64,000 bases of DNA from positions 502,001 through 566,000 of the forward strand of contig NZ_CP017478.1 of NCBI RefSeq assembly GCF_001761325.1, read 5' to 3'. A program made the position numbers and the translations under genes. Below are positions 43,404 to 50,530 of this stretch, one piece after another (positions within the stretch are counted from its first letter, which is position 1; each line of letters opens with the position of its first letter). The notes under the pieces were generated by a model that searched no databases, had not been told where the DNA came from, and worked only from the letters and a program-made list of their open reading frames with translations. This DNA comes from Urechidicola croceus (lineage in GTDB: Bacteria; Bacteroidota; Bacteroidia; Flavobacteriales; Flavobacteriaceae).

Positions 43404-44639
43404 TTGGCCGCCAAAAAAACGAACAAACTCAAAATATTAAACGACCCAATTTACGGTTTTATTACTATTCCTAATGCATTAATTTTTGATTTAATAGAAC
43501 ACCCTTATTTCCAACGATTACGTCGAGTTTCTCAAATGGGATTGTCGTATATGGTTTATCCTGGTGCTCATCATACTCGCTTCCATCATGCTATTGGGTG
43601 TATGCATTTAATGAAGGAAGCAGTTCGTGTACTTAAATTTAAAGGGGTTGAAATTTCTGAAGATGAAGAAAACGCAGTTTGTATAGCAATTTTGTTGCAT
43701 GATATAGGTCATGGAGCATTTTCTCATGCATTAGAACACAGTATAGTAACTGGTATCAGTCATGAAGAAATTTCCTTGAAGTTTATGGAAATCTTGAATG
43801 AAGAATTTAATGGAGGACTTTCTTTGGCTATTGAAATATTTAAAGGAAATTATCATAGAAATTTTTTATACCAATTAATTAGCAGTCAATTGGATATGGA
43901 TCGCTTGGATTATTTAAAAAGAGACAGTTTTTATACAGGAGTTTCAGAGGGAAATGTAAATTCTGATAGATTGATAAAGATGCTCAACGTTAAAGATGAT
44001 AATTTAGTAGTTGAAGAAAAAGGTATTTATTCAGTAGAAAAATTTTTAGTAGCAAGAAGGTTGATGTATTGGCAAGTATACTTGCATAAAACAGGGTTGG
44101 TTGCTGAGAATCTGTTAGTAAATGTATTAAAAAGAGCTAAAGAATTGGCAATGAAGGGAGAGAAATTTGCAGTAAGTACGCCTTTAAATTATTTCTTACA
44201 CAATCAAATCAATAACGAAAATTTCACTTTAGAAACTTTAAATATTTTTTCAAAATTAGATGATTTTGATGTTTTATTAGCCATAAAAGAATGGACTAAT
44301 CATGAAGATAAGATACTTTCTTATTTATCTAAAATGCTGATTGATAGAAAATTATTGAGGATTAAAATTAAAAACAAACCTTTTGAAAGTGAAGAAGTTA
44401 TTAAGGTAAAAACTAAAGTTCAAGAAGAATTCAATTTATCAGAAAAGGAAATGGAATACTTTTTTATACAAGATGAAATTAGTAATCAAGCCTATGATTC
44501 GATTAAAAATCAAATTCATATTTTATTTAAATCTGGAAAAACAAAAGATATAGCTAAAGCATCAGACAATTTAAATTTACAAGCACTTTCAACACCAGTA
44601 GTAAAATATTTTATCAGTTATCCTAAAACTTGGTTTTAA
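43404..44639 (+). CDS. HD-domain (d)NTPase/phosphohydrolase
   Basis: This 411-residue SAMHD1/dGTPase-like protein has HPYFQRLRRVSQMG, the metal-binding HTRFHHAIGCMHL, the HD pair in LLHDIGHGAFSHALEH, and SSQLDMDRLDYLKRDS. These residues would coordinate the catalytic metals. The start is a TTG at 43404: an in-frame TAA lies four codons upstream, and no ATG occurs before the conserved ILNDPIYGFI. The substrate is probably a dNTP. It is divergent from porX. Confidence 0.88.
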   Translation: MAAKKTNKLKILNDPIYGFITIPNALIFDLIEHPYFQRLRRVSQMGLSYMVYPGAHHTRFHHAIGCMHLMKEAVRVLKFKGVEISEDEENAVCIAILLHDIGHGAFSHALEHSIVTGISHEEISLKFMEILNEEFNGGLSLAIEIFKGNYHRNFLYQLISSQLDMDRLDYLKRDSFYTGVSEGNVNSDRLIKMLNVKDDNLVVEEKGIYSVEKFLVARRLMYWQVYLHKTGLVAENLLVNVLKRAKELAMKGEKFAVSTPLNYFLHNQINNENFTLETLNIFSKLDDFDVLLAIKEWTNHEDKILSYLSKMLIDRKLLRIKIKNKPFESEEVIKVKTKVQEEFNLSEKEMEYFFIQDEISNQAYDSIKNQIHILFKSGKTKDIAKASDNLNLQALSTPVVKYFISYPKTWF

Positions 44640-44656
44640 TAACGAGTAGTTTTTCA

Positions 44657-44664
44657 TATTTTTG
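44657..44664 (+). promoter_or_regulatory. -7 box TATTTTTG directly before lpxD
   Basis: This exact TAnnTTTG match ends 6 nt before the lpxD ATG (44671), implying a leaderless or nearly leaderless transcript for the lipid A operon. Confidence 0.5.
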
Positions 44665-44670
44665 CACTTG

Positions 44671-45705
44671 ATGAAATTTACAGCAAGCCAAATCGCAGAA
44701 ATTTTAGATGGTGAAATTGTTGGGAATCCTAATGAAGAAGTTTCCACACTGTCAAAAATTGAAGAAGGTCAAAAAGGTTCACTTACTTTTTTGTCTAATC
44801 CTAAATATACACCATACATTTACTCTACAGAAGCATCAGTAGTAGTAGTAAACAAAACTTTTATTGCCGAAAAGGAAGTAAAGTCAACTTTATTAAAAGT
44901 TGATGATGCATATCAAGCATTCTCGAAATTATTAGAATTTTATAATCAAATTAAACTTTCTAAAACTGGAAAAGAAGAGCCACATTCAATTAGTAAAAGT
45001 GCTGTAATTGGTAAAAACCATTACATAGGTGCATTTGTTTATATTGGTGATAATGTAACATTAGGAGATAATGTAAAGGTGTACCCAAATTCATATATAG
45101 GTGATAACGTAACAGTTGGTGATAATACAATTATATTTTCTGGAGTTCGTATTTATTCAGATTGTCATATAGGAAAAAATTGCATGATTAATTCAGGTTG
45201 TGTAATTGGTGCAGATGGATTTGGATTCGTTCCAAATGAGGATGGAGAATATAGTAAAATACCACAAATTGGAAATGTTATAATAGAAGATAATGTAGAC
45301 ATAGGAGCAACAACAACAATTGATAGAGCCACTTTAGGGTCAACGATTATAAGAAAAGGTGTGAAACTTGACAATCAAATTCAAGTTGCTCATAATGTTG
45401 AAATTGGAAAAAATACCGTAATTGCCTCACAAACAGGGATTGCTGGCTCAACTAAAATTGGAGAAGGCTGTCAAATTGGTGGTCAAGTTGGAATAGTTGG
45501 TCATGTTGTAATAGGCAATAATGTAAAAATACAAGCACAATCTGGAATTGGTAAAAACCTGAATGATAATGAGGTAGTTCAAGGGTCACCTGCATTTGGA
45601 TACTCTGATTTTAATAAATCATATGTTCATTTTAAGAATTTTCCAAAACTAGTTAATTCGTTATATCAATTAGAAAAAGACATTAAAGAATTAAAAGAAA
45701 AATAA
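44671..45705 (+). CDS. lpxD: UDP-3-O-acylglucosamine N-acyltransferase LpxD
   Basis: LpxD adds the N-linked acyl chain in lipid A synthesis. The 344-residue protein has the N-terminal uridine-binding domain (MKFTASQIAEILDGEIVG, LTFLSNPKYTPYIYSTEAS) and a left-handed beta-helix of hexapeptide repeats. Catalytic His lies in IQVAHNVEIG, and a C-terminal helix ends LEKDIKELKEK. The start is the ATG at 44671; in-frame TTG codons upstream overlap the promoter box. The stop overlaps the lpxC/fabZ ATG by one base. The 44640-44670 gap suggests it can be expressed separately from the HD gene. Confidence 0.95.
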   Translation: MKFTASQIAEILDGEIVGNPNEEVSTLSKIEEGQKGSLTFLSNPKYTPYIYSTEASVVVVNKTFIAEKEVKSTLLKVDDAYQAFSKLLEFYNQIKLSKTGKEEPHSISKSAVIGKNHYIGAFVYIGDNVTLGDNVKVYPNSYIGDNVTVGDNTIIFSGVRIYSDCHIGKNCMINSGCVIGADGFGFVPNEDGEYSKIPQIGNVIIEDNVDIGATTTIDRATLGSTIIRKGVKLDNQIQVAHNVEIGKNTVIASQTGIAGSTKIGEGCQIGGQVGIVGHVVIGNNVKIQAQSGIGKNLNDNEVVQGSPAFGYSDFNKSYVHFKNFPKLVNSLYQLEKDIKELKEK

Positions 45706-47093
45706 TGAGTCAAAATCAAAGAACAATACAAAAGGAAGTATCACTCTCAGGAGTTGGTTTACATACTGGAAATAAAGTTAAAATGACTTTTAAACCAGCG
45801 CCAGTAAATCATGGATATGCATTTGTAAGAATAGATTTAGAAGGACAGCCAGTAATAGAGGCTTATGCCGATTATGTTGTAAACACACAGCGAGGAACAA
45901 ACCTTGAAAAAAATGGAGTGAAAATTCATACATCAGAGCATGTTTTGGCAGCAGCTTACGCTTTAGAAATTGACAATTTAATCATTGAAATAGATGCTCC
46001 AGAACCACCAATTATGGATGGCTCATCAATTCACTTCATAGAAGCACTTGAAGAAGCTGGAATTGAAGTGCAAGATGTTCCTCGAGAAGAGTATATAGTA
46101 AAAGAAATAATTTCATATAAAGATCCAGAGTCTGGAAGTGAAATTATGTTAATGCCATCAGATGAGTATCAAGTTACGACAATGGTAGATTTTGGAACCA
46201 AAATTTTGGGAACTCAAAATGCATCTTTAAACACTCTATCTGATTTTAAAACTGAAATTGCTGCAGCAAGAACATTTAGTTTTTTACACGAAATAGAAAT
46301 GCTTATTGATAATGACCTTATAAAAGGAGGTGATTTAAATAATGCAATTGTTTATGTAGATAAAGAAATTTCAAACGAAACAACAGAAAAGTTAAAAAGA
46401 GTCTTTAATAAACAAAGTATATCAGTAAAACCAAATGGAATTTTAGACAATTTAACATTACATTGGGCAAACGAAGCAGCACGACATAAATTATTGGATG
46501 TAGTTGGTGATTTGGCATTAGTTGGTACACGTATTCGTGGTAAAATTATTGCTAATAAACCTGGACACCTTGTAAATACTGTTTTTGCTAAGAAATTGGC
46601 GAAAATTATTAAAGCCGAAAAAAGAAATAACGTCCCTCATTTTGATTTGAATGAACCTCCTTTAATGGATATTCATAAAATCATGAGTATATTACCACAT
46701 AGACCTCCGTTTTTGTTTATTGATAGAATTTTAGAACTATCTGATAAACATGTGGTTGGTATGAAAAATGTAACTATGAATGAATCATTTTTTGTTGGAC
46801 ATTTTCCAGGAGCACCAGTTATGCCAGGAGTTTTACAAGTAGAAGCGATGGCACAATGTGGTGGGATATTGGTTCTAAGTACTGTTCCAGACCCTGAAAA
46901 TTATTTAACATATTTCATGAAAATTGATAATGTGAAGTTTAAGCAAAAAGTATTGCCTGGTGACACATTAATTTTCAAGAGTGAATTAATAACCCCAATT
47001 AGAAGAGGTATTTGTCATATGCAAGCGTATGCATACGCAAACAATAAATTGGTAACAGAAGCTCAATTAATGGCTCAAATAGTAAAGAAATAG
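45705..47093 (+). CDS. lpxC/fabZ: Bifunctional UDP-3-O-acyl-GlcNAc deacetylase / 3-hydroxyacyl-ACP dehydratase
   Basis: This 462-residue fusion is typical of Bacteroidota. LpxC (about 1-305) deacetylates the lipid A precursor and shows SGVGLHTGNKV, the zinc ligand His in HTSEHVLAA, and HKLLDVVGD (H-x3-D). FabZ (about 315-462) shows IMSILPHRPPFLFIDRI and the catalytic His and Glu in GHFPGAPVMPGVLQVEAMAQ. It thus joins hydroxyacyl-ACP use for lipid A with fatty-acid elongation. It is translationally coupled to lpxD upstream and lpxA starts 4 nt downstream. Confidence 0.97.
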   Translation: MSQNQRTIQKEVSLSGVGLHTGNKVKMTFKPAPVNHGYAFVRIDLEGQPVIEAYADYVVNTQRGTNLEKNGVKIHTSEHVLAAAYALEIDNLIIEIDAPEPPIMDGSSIHFIEALEEAGIEVQDVPREEYIVKEIISYKDPESGSEIMLMPSDEYQVTTMVDFGTKILGTQNASLNTLSDFKTEIAAARTFSFLHEIEMLIDNDLIKGGDLNNAIVYVDKEISNETTEKLKRVFNKQSISVKPNGILDNLTLHWANEAARHKLLDVVGDLALVGTRIRGKIIANKPGHLVNTVFAKKLAKIIKAEKRNNVPHFDLNEPPLMDIHKIMSILPHRPPFLFIDRILELSDKHVVGMKNVTMNESFFVGHFPGAPVMPGVLQVEAMAQCGGILVLSTVPDPENYLTYFMKIDNVKFKQKVLPGDTLIFKSELITPIRRGICHMQAYAYANNKLVTEAQLMAQIVKK

Positions 47094-47097
47094 AGAT

Positions 47098-47880
47098 ATG
47101 AATCAACCTTTGGCATATATTCATCCTGGAGCAAAAATTGCACGAAATGTTGTCGTTGAACCATTTACAACAATTCATAATAATGTAAAAATTGGTTCTG
47201 GTACATGGATTGGATCTAATGTTACCATTATGGAAGGAGCAAGAATTGGAAAAAATTGTCGCATATTTCCTGGCGCAGTAATATCAGCAATACCCCAAGA
47301 TTTAAAATTTGATGGTGAAGATTCTTTGACAATTATAGGAGATGATGTTACCATTAGAGAATGTGTAACTATTAATAGAGGTACAAGCGCATCAGGTCAA
47401 ACTCTAATTGGAAACAATTGTCTATTAATGGCAACTGCACATATTGCACATGATTGTGTTGTTGGTGATAATGCTATTATAGTTAACGGTGTTGCACTTG
47501 GTGGTCACGTAATTATTGGTAAACATGCAATTATTGGAGGTTTAAGTGCAATCCATCAATTTATTCATATTGGTGAACATGCAATGGTATCAGGAGGTTC
47601 ACTTGTTAGAAAAGATGTACCACCTTATACAAAAGCAGCAAAAGAGCCATTATCATATGTTGGAATCAATTCAATTGGATTAAGAAGAAGAGGATTTTCA
47701 ACAGATAAAGTAAGAGAAATTCAAGATATATACAGAATTTTATATCAAAAAAACTTTAATACATCACAAGCTCTTGGTATCATTGAAGCTGAAATGGAAG
47801 CAACAGATGAAAGAGACGAAATATTACTATTTATTAGAAATTCACAGCGAGGTATAATGAAAGGTTATACTGGAAATTAA
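47098..47880 (+). CDS. lpxA: Acyl-ACP--UDP-N-acetylglucosamine O-acyltransferase LpxA
   Basis: LpxA catalyses the first step of lipid A synthesis. The 260-residue left-handed beta-helix protein starts AYIHPGAKIARNVVVEPF and has the catalytic His in ATAHIAHDCVVGDNAI, then GGLSAIHQFIHIGEHAMVSG and VGINSIGLRRRGFS, all family hallmarks. The C-terminal helical part is complete. It follows lpxC/fabZ by 4 nt and precedes efp by 16 nt, so the lpx and efp genes are one transcription unit. Confidence 0.96.
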   Translation: MNQPLAYIHPGAKIARNVVVEPFTTIHNNVKIGSGTWIGSNVTIMEGARIGKNCRIFPGAVISAIPQDLKFDGEDSLTIIGDDVTIRECVTINRGTSASGQTLIGNNCLLMATAHIAHDCVVGDNAIIVNGVALGGHVIIGKHAIIGGLSAIHQFIHIGEHAMVSGGSLVRKDVPPYTKAAKEPLSYVGINSIGLRRRGFSTDKVREIQDIYRILYQKNFNTSQALGIIEAEMEATDERDEILLFIRNSQRGIMKGYTGN

Positions 47881-47896
47881 AAATTAAAATAAAGAA

Positions 47897-48463
47897 ATGG
47901 CAACAACATCAGATATTAGAAACGGATTGTGTATAAAATACAACAATGACATATATAAAATAGTAGAATTCTTGCACGTAAAACCTGGTAAAGGGCCAGC
48001 ATTTGTACGTACAAAATTGAAAAGTGTAACTTCTGGAAAAGTAATTGATAATACATTTCCTGCTGGTAGAAAAATTGATGATGTGCGTGTAGAAACACAT
48101 AAATTCCAATATTTATATAGTGAAGGAGAAACCTACCACTTTATGAATGAACAAGATTATTCACAAATTCAACTTCAAAAAAGCGCCTTAGATGTACCTG
48201 AATTAATGAAAGAAGGAGAAGTTGTAACAATTATAATCAATTCAGAAGATAGTATGCCTCTTTCAGTTGAGATGCCTGCAAGTGTAATTTTGGAAGTAAC
48301 ACATACAGAGCCAGGAGTAAAAGGAAATACAGCAACAAATGCAACGAAACCAGCCACTGTTGAAACTGGAGCTAGTGTAAATGTTCCTTTATTTATTAAT
48401 GAAGGAGATAAGATTAAGGTTGAAACAACAAAAGGTACATACCAAGAACGTATTAAAGAATAA
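47897..48463 (+). CDS. efp: Elongation factor P
   Basis: EF-P relieves ribosome stalling at polyproline. The 188-residue protein has three beta-barrel domains. The first has the loop VKPGKGPAFVRTKLKSV with the lysine that is modified in some bacteria. The central OB domain has EQDYSQIQL, and the last ends VPLFINEGDKIKVETTKGTY. Length and order are normal. No EpmA-type modification gene is present in the window. Confidence 0.97.
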   Translation: MATTSDIRNGLCIKYNNDIYKIVEFLHVKPGKGPAFVRTKLKSVTSGKVIDNTFPAGRKIDDVRVETHKFQYLYSEGETYHFMNEQDYSQIQLQKSALDVPELMKEGEVVTIIINSEDSMPLSVEMPASVILEVTHTEPGVKGNTATNATKPATVETGASVNVPLFINEGDKIKVETTKGTYQERIKE

Positions 48464-48505
48464 ATTAATTTTCCAATTGGAAATAAGAAATAGAAGGTGT
48501 AGATA

Positions 48506-49426
48506 ATGAAATTTCCACAAAAACAAACATTAAAACAAATTGCAAAAATCATCAATTCCGATTATGTCGGAATTGATGATTTTCCTATTTTAGGAATGAA
48601 TGAAATACATGTTGTTGAAGCGGGAGATATTGTGTTTGTTGATCATCCAAAATATTATGATAAAGCTTTGGAGTCAAATGCTACAATTATCTTAATTAAT
48701 AAAAAAGTAGAGTGTCCAGAAGGTAAAGCCCTTCTTGTTTCAGATGACCCTTTTAGAGATTTTAATAAACTCACAAAACACTTCAACCCTTTTAAACCAT
48801 CCGATGAAGCTATTTCAAAAAAAGCAATCATAGGAAAAAACACCATTATTCAGCCTAATGTTTTTATTGGTAATGAAGTTACGATTGGTCATGATTGTAT
48901 TATCCATGCCAATGTTACTATTTATGATGGCTGTATTATTGGAAATAATGTGACTATTCATTCTGGAACAGTTTTAGGAGCGGATGCTTTTTATTACAAA
49001 AATAGACCTACAGGATTTGATAAATTAATTTCTGGAGGAAATGTTATATTAAAAGACAAAGTTGACTTAGGATCTAATTGTACTATTGATAGAGGAGTTA
49101 CAGGAAGCACAACAATAGGAAAAGGCACAAAAATTGACAATATGGTTCATGTAGGACATGATACAATAATTGGAGAAAAATGCTTAATTGCTTCTCAAGT
49201 TGGAATTGCAGGTTGTGTAATTATTGAAAACGAGGTAACTTTATGGGGACAAGTAGGAGTTCGAAGTGATATTCGAATTGGCGAAAAAGCAGTTGTTTTA
49301 GGTCAAACCGGTGTAACAAAGTCTATTGAAGGCGGAAAGGTTTATTCTGGAAATCCAATTCAAGATGCAAGACAGCGATTAAAAGAAATAGCGTATATGC
49401 GCAATCAAATGAATTCAAAAAAATAG
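48506..49426 (+). CDS. Second LpxD-like N-acyltransferase
   Basis: This 306-residue paralogue of LpxD has a short N-terminal domain (LKQIAKIINSDYVG, HVVEAGDIVFVDHPKYYDKA), hexapeptide repeats, and VHVGHDTIIGEKCLI with a His at the position of the LpxD catalytic His. It may N-acylate a UDP-sugar other than the lipid A precursor, or be an isozyme with different chain choice; the sequence does not decide. It lies 42 nt after efp. Codons 14-26 form a perfect 17-bp inverted repeat at the DNA level. Confidence 0.85.
   Translation: MKFPQKQTLKQIAKIINSDYVGIDDFPILGMNEIHVVEAGDIVFVDHPKYYDKALESNATIILINKKVECPEGKALLVSDDPFRDFNKLTKHFNPFKPSDEAISKKAIIGKNTIIQPNVFIGNEVTIGHDCIIHANVTIYDGCIIGNNVTIHSGTVLGADAFYYKNRPTGFDKLISGGNVILKDKVDLGSNCTIDRGVTGSTTIGKGTKIDNMVHVGHDTIIGEKCLIASQVGIAGCVIIENEVTLWGQVGVRSDIRIGEKAVVLGQTGVTKSIEGGKVYSGNPIQDARQRLKEIAYMRNQMNSKK
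48545..48583 (+). repeat. Perfect 17-bp inverted repeat inside the second lpxD-like gene
   Basis: The left arm 48545-48561 (AAAATCATCAATTCCGA) and right arm 48567-48583 are exact reverse complements around a 5-nt loop, TTATG. In mRNA this gives a strong hairpin starting 39 nt after the ATG. There is no T run directly after it, so it is not a standard terminator. Confidence 0.9.
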
Positions 49427-49461
49427 AAAGTCTATTTTTAGAGAAAATCAATATAAACCGT

Positions 49462-49469
49462 TATTTTTG
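49462..49469 (+). promoter_or_regulatory. -7 box TATTTTTG upstream of sucD
   Basis: This exact TAnnTTTG match gives a leader of about 35 nt to the sucD ATG at 49509. No TTG is present at the -33 spacing. Confidence 0.5.
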
Positions 49470-49508
49470 CGTAGCTAAAATGATTCAAACAAATAAATAA
49501 TATATAAA

Positions 49509-50384
49509 ATGAGTGTTCTCGTAAACAAAGATTCAAAAATTATAGTTCAAGGTTTTACAGGAAGTGAAGGTACTTTTCATGCTTCACAAATGTTAGAATA
49601 TGGCACCAATGTTGTTGGAGGTGTTACTCCAGGTAAAGGAGGTCAAACACATTTAGATCGCCCTGTTTTTAATACTGTTGTAGAAGCAGTAGAAAAAGTA
49701 GGAGCTGATGTTTCTATTATTTTTGTTCCACCTGCTTTTGCTGCTGATGCTATTATGGAAGCTGCTGATGCGGGAATTAAAGTTATCATTTGTATTACTG
49801 AAGGAATTCCAGTTGCAGATATGGTAAAAGCTAAAGATTATATTTCTGATAAAGATTGTAGATTAGTTGGGCCAAACTGTCCAGGAGTGATTACACCTGG
49901 TGAAGCTAAAGTTGGAATTATGCCAGGATTTATCTTTAAGAAAGGTAAAGTAGGAATTGTTTCAAAATCTGGAACATTAACTTATGAAGCAGCCGATCAA
50001 GTTGTTAAGCAAGGATTTGGAATTACTACTGCAATCGGTATTGGTGGTGATCCAATTATTGGAACTACAACTAAAGAAGCTGTTGAATTATTAATGAATG
50101 ATGATGAAACTGAAGCAATTGTGATGATTGGAGAAATTGGAGGTCAATTAGAAGCAGATGCTGCTCGTTGGATTAAAGAAACTGGAAATAAAAAACCAGT
50201 AGTTGGTTTTATTGCTGGTCAAACAGCACCAAAAGGAAGAACAATGGGACATGCTGGAGCAATAGTTGGTGGATCTGATGATACTGCTCAAGCAAAGATG
50301 GAAATTTTACGAGAAAATGGTATCTATGTTGTTGAATCTCCAGCAGAAATTGGAAAAAAAGTAGCAGAAGTGTTAAATAAATAA
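49509..50384 (+). CDS. sucD: Succinate--CoA ligase (ADP/GDP-forming) subunit alpha
   Basis: SucD is the alpha subunit of the TCA-cycle enzyme that makes ATP or GTP from succinyl-CoA. The 291-residue protein has the CoA-binding [18 protein letters not shown] and [13 protein letters not shown], then [20 protein letters not shown] and [13 protein letters not shown]. The phosphorylated His lies in [19 protein letters not shown]. It is not beside sucC in this window, so the subunits are encoded apart. A strong terminator follows. Confidence 0.96.
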   Translation: MSVLVNKDSKIIVQGFTGSEGTFHASQMLEYGTNVVGGVTPGKGGQTHLDRPVFNTVVEAVEKVGADVSIIFVPPAFAADAIMEAADAGIKVIICITEGIPVADMVKAKDYISDKDCRLVGPNCPGVITPGEAKVGIMPGFIFKKGKVGIVSKSGTLTYEAADQVVKQGFGITTAIGIGGDPIIGTTTKEAVELLMNDDETEAIVMIGEIGGQLEADAARWIKETGNKKPVVGFIAGQTAPKGRTMGHAGAIVGGSDDTAQAKMEILRENGIYVVESPAEIGKKVAEVLNK

Positions 50385-50402
50385 TATCTAATATTATATT
50401 TT

Positions 50403-50432
50403 TTGTAAAAAGCCTGTTCTTCATTATATTTG
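50403..50432 (+). promoter_or_regulatory. Consensus promoter of the M16 peptidase gene, inside the sucD terminator
   Basis: The -33 TTG (50403-50405) and -7 TATATTTG (50425-50432) are spaced by exactly 19 bp. The spacer is the left arm of the sucD terminator, and the -7 box spans its loop and the edge of the right arm. Transcripts would start near 50438 and therefore lack the left arm. Confidence 0.75.
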
Positions 50433-50446
50433 AGAACAGGCTTTTT
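50407..50446 (+). terminator. Terminator of sucD
   Basis: A 14-bp stem, AAAAAGCCTGTTCT with AGAACAGGCTTTTT, and a 12-nt loop. The T run is part of the right arm, so the hairpin could also act on the other strand. Confidence 0.88.
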
Positions 50447-50530
50447 ACATTTAGAACTTTTCGATTAATTAAATTTTGAATGCAAAACGATTATAGTCTT
50501 TTCAAAATATACACCAATCAAATTAAAATT

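Noticed and set aside
47909-48555. Open frames on the minus strand across efp and into the next gene
   Set aside because: They are antisense to efp, hydrophobic by codon bias, with no start signals or known domain.
45000-49330. Repeated short similar segments in the lpxD, lpxA and second lpxD-like genes
   Set aside because: They are hexapeptide repeats that encode the left-handed beta-helix, not DNA repeats or a CRISPR array.
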